Below the pieces are notes generated by a model, which saw only the letters and a program-made list of their open reading frames with translations, had not been told where the DNA came from and made no database searches. Shown in pieces: positions 5,398 to 6,054 of a DNA stretch of 6,054 bases; the first letter of the stretch is position 1, and the number at the start of each line of letters is the position of its first letter. Source of the DNA: Bacillota bacterium (GTDB lineage Bacteria; Bacillota; Sulfobacillia; JAJZIM01; JAJZBP01); the NCBI GenBank assembly GCA_021798855.1, contig JAJZBP010000129.1, forward strand, positions 1 to 6,054. The letters are read 5' to 3'. Both the position numbers and the translations under genes were made by a program.

Positions 5398-5805
5398 ATG
5401 CCGCTTTTCGGCGGTGGACAGCAACAAACAAGCTCCATGCAGCAGGTTGAACAGGAGATCGCCGGCGTCAACCTGGGCCGGGGAGCCTTCACTTCGGATC
5501 TTTCCGGCCAAGAGTTCTGGTTGATTCGCGATCAGGGTTATATCCCCGTGGCTCTGGTCATGGGTAACAGCGTCTTTTCCATGGGCATTGTCGGCGGCTT
5601 GGCCACCGCCCTGCGTGGCTTGGCCAGGGGCGAATTGACCGAATACACCCAGTTGATGTATGACGCAAGGCAACTGGCCATGTCCCGGATGAAGCGGGAG
5701 GCCGACCAATTGGGAGCCGAAGGGGTCGTCGGCGTGGATTTTCAGATCGTTCAGCACGGCACCGACATCCTGGAGATCTGGGCCGTGGGCACCGCCGTCA
5801 AGTAC
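5398..5805 (+). repeat. Direct duplication of YbjQ coding sequence, unit 2
   Basis: This is the partner of 3951-4358: 136 aligned codons, no gaps, same orientation, about 1.4 kb apart. Two unrelated small genes lie between the units. Confidence 0.9.
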
Positions 5806-6006
5806 GTCGGCCAACCGGCCGGTGGTGGCGCTTCGCGGGCCCAGGTGGTCCTGAATGTGGGTGGGGGGGCGACTCCGTCCTATCCCACGGCCCAGATGAT
5901 CACCCCGCCTCCCCCCCAAGCGCAGGCTGCTCCCCCTCCCCAGCAGCAGGGCTTCGGTCTGGGAGGGATCCTCGGTCAGGTCGTCAACGACATGACCGGA
6001 ATTTAG
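5398..6006 (+). CDS. YbjQ-family protein, copy 2 (long form with Pro/Gln-rich tail)
   Basis: The product is a 202-residue paralogue of the protein at 3951-4409. ATG 5398 follows AAAGGA (5382-5387) by 10 bases. Residues 1-136 differ from copy 1 at only 14 positions, mostly conservative, and residues 78-107 (including TEYTQLMYDARQLAMSRMKR) are identical. After the core, a Gly-rich joint (138-157) leads to a Pro/Gln/Ala linker (158-184, with PPPPQAQAAPPPQQQ) and a final segment GFGLGGILGQVVNDMTGI (185-202) that could form a short amphipathic or hydrophobic helix. It has no cysteine or obvious metal-binding motif. The tail is absent from copy 1, so the two probably share a core assembly but present different termini. 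The gene is followed at once by a terminator. Confidence 0.93.
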   Translation: MPLFGGGQQQTSSMQQVEQEIAGVNLGRGAFTSDLSGQEFWLIRDQGYIPVALVMGNSVFSMGIVGGLATALRGLARGELTEYTQLMYDARQLAMSRMKREADQLGAEGVVGVDFQIVQHGTDILEIWAVGTAVKYVGQPAGGGASRAQVVLNVGGGATPSYPTAQMITPPPPQAQAAPPPQQQGFGLGGILGQVVNDMTGI

Positions 6007-6010
6007 CCAT

Positions 6011-6054
6011 AAGAGGGCGTCTTTCCGCCGACGGGGGGTGGACGCCTTCTTTTT
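6011..6054 (+). terminator. Rho-independent terminator at the end of the YbjQ cluster
   Basis: AAGAGGGCGTC (6011-6021) pairs with GACGCCTTCTT (6041-6051) over 11 bp with a single G-U wobble and a 19-base loop. The right arm runs into a T tract (TTCTTTTT, 6047-6054) that reaches the window edge. It begins 5 bases after the stop codon of the long YbjQ gene. It is the only convincing terminator in the window. Confidence 0.88.

Overview
The window is GC-rich and every supportable gene lies on the + strand. A high-GC member of the Firmicutes/Bacillota is the best fit. The evidence is an S-layer homology (SLH) repeat at the left edge, two lipoprotein signal peptides, a lipoprotein carrying the copper-amine-oxidase-N-type repeat common in Clostridia and Paenibacillus relatives, strong AGGAGG ribosome binding sites, and TTG/GTG/ATG start usage. 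No genus can be named from the sequence. There is no rRNA, tRNA, CRISPR array, insertion sequence or phage gene.

Left part, envelope genes. The window opens in the last 50 codons of an SLH-domain protein (1-153). A small lipoprotein of unknown function follows. Its signal peptide and ribosome binding site both point to an ACG codon at 204 as the start, not the TTG at 237 that a gene finder would choose. Next come an 81-residue two-helix membrane protein (1061-1306, TTG start) and a 549-residue lipoprotein (1428-3077). The latter is a likely beta-propeller ending in two copper-amine-oxidase-N-like repeats.

Middle. A 327-base stretch without a convincing gene (3078-3404) contains a compact set of inverted repeats in which one arm can pair with either of two partners, so it is a candidate cis-acting RNA or operator. 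It leads into a Tic20/DUF4870-like three-helix membrane protein (3405-3803).

Right part, a small-protein cluster. A YbjQ-family protein (3951-4409), a single-pass membrane protein with a beta-rich soluble domain and a CWTCAGC motif at the membrane edge (4523-4894), a 95-residue helical protein (5067-5354) and a second YbjQ copy (5398-6006) follow one another. The cluster ends in a clear rho-independent terminator (6011-6054). The two YbjQ copies are about 90% identical over their first 136 residues but carry many synonymous changes. Only the second has a proline/glutamine-rich tail.

How the genes might work together is inference. All are surface-anchored, membrane-embedded or plausible membrane-peripheral small proteins, so the Tic20-like/YbjQ/membrane/helical set could be an envelope-associated module. 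No catalytic enzyme is recognisable. The genes are separated by 43 to 327 bases, no sigma-A promoter could be identified with confidence, and the only clear terminator is at the right edge, so the transcription units cannot be fixed from sequence alone.
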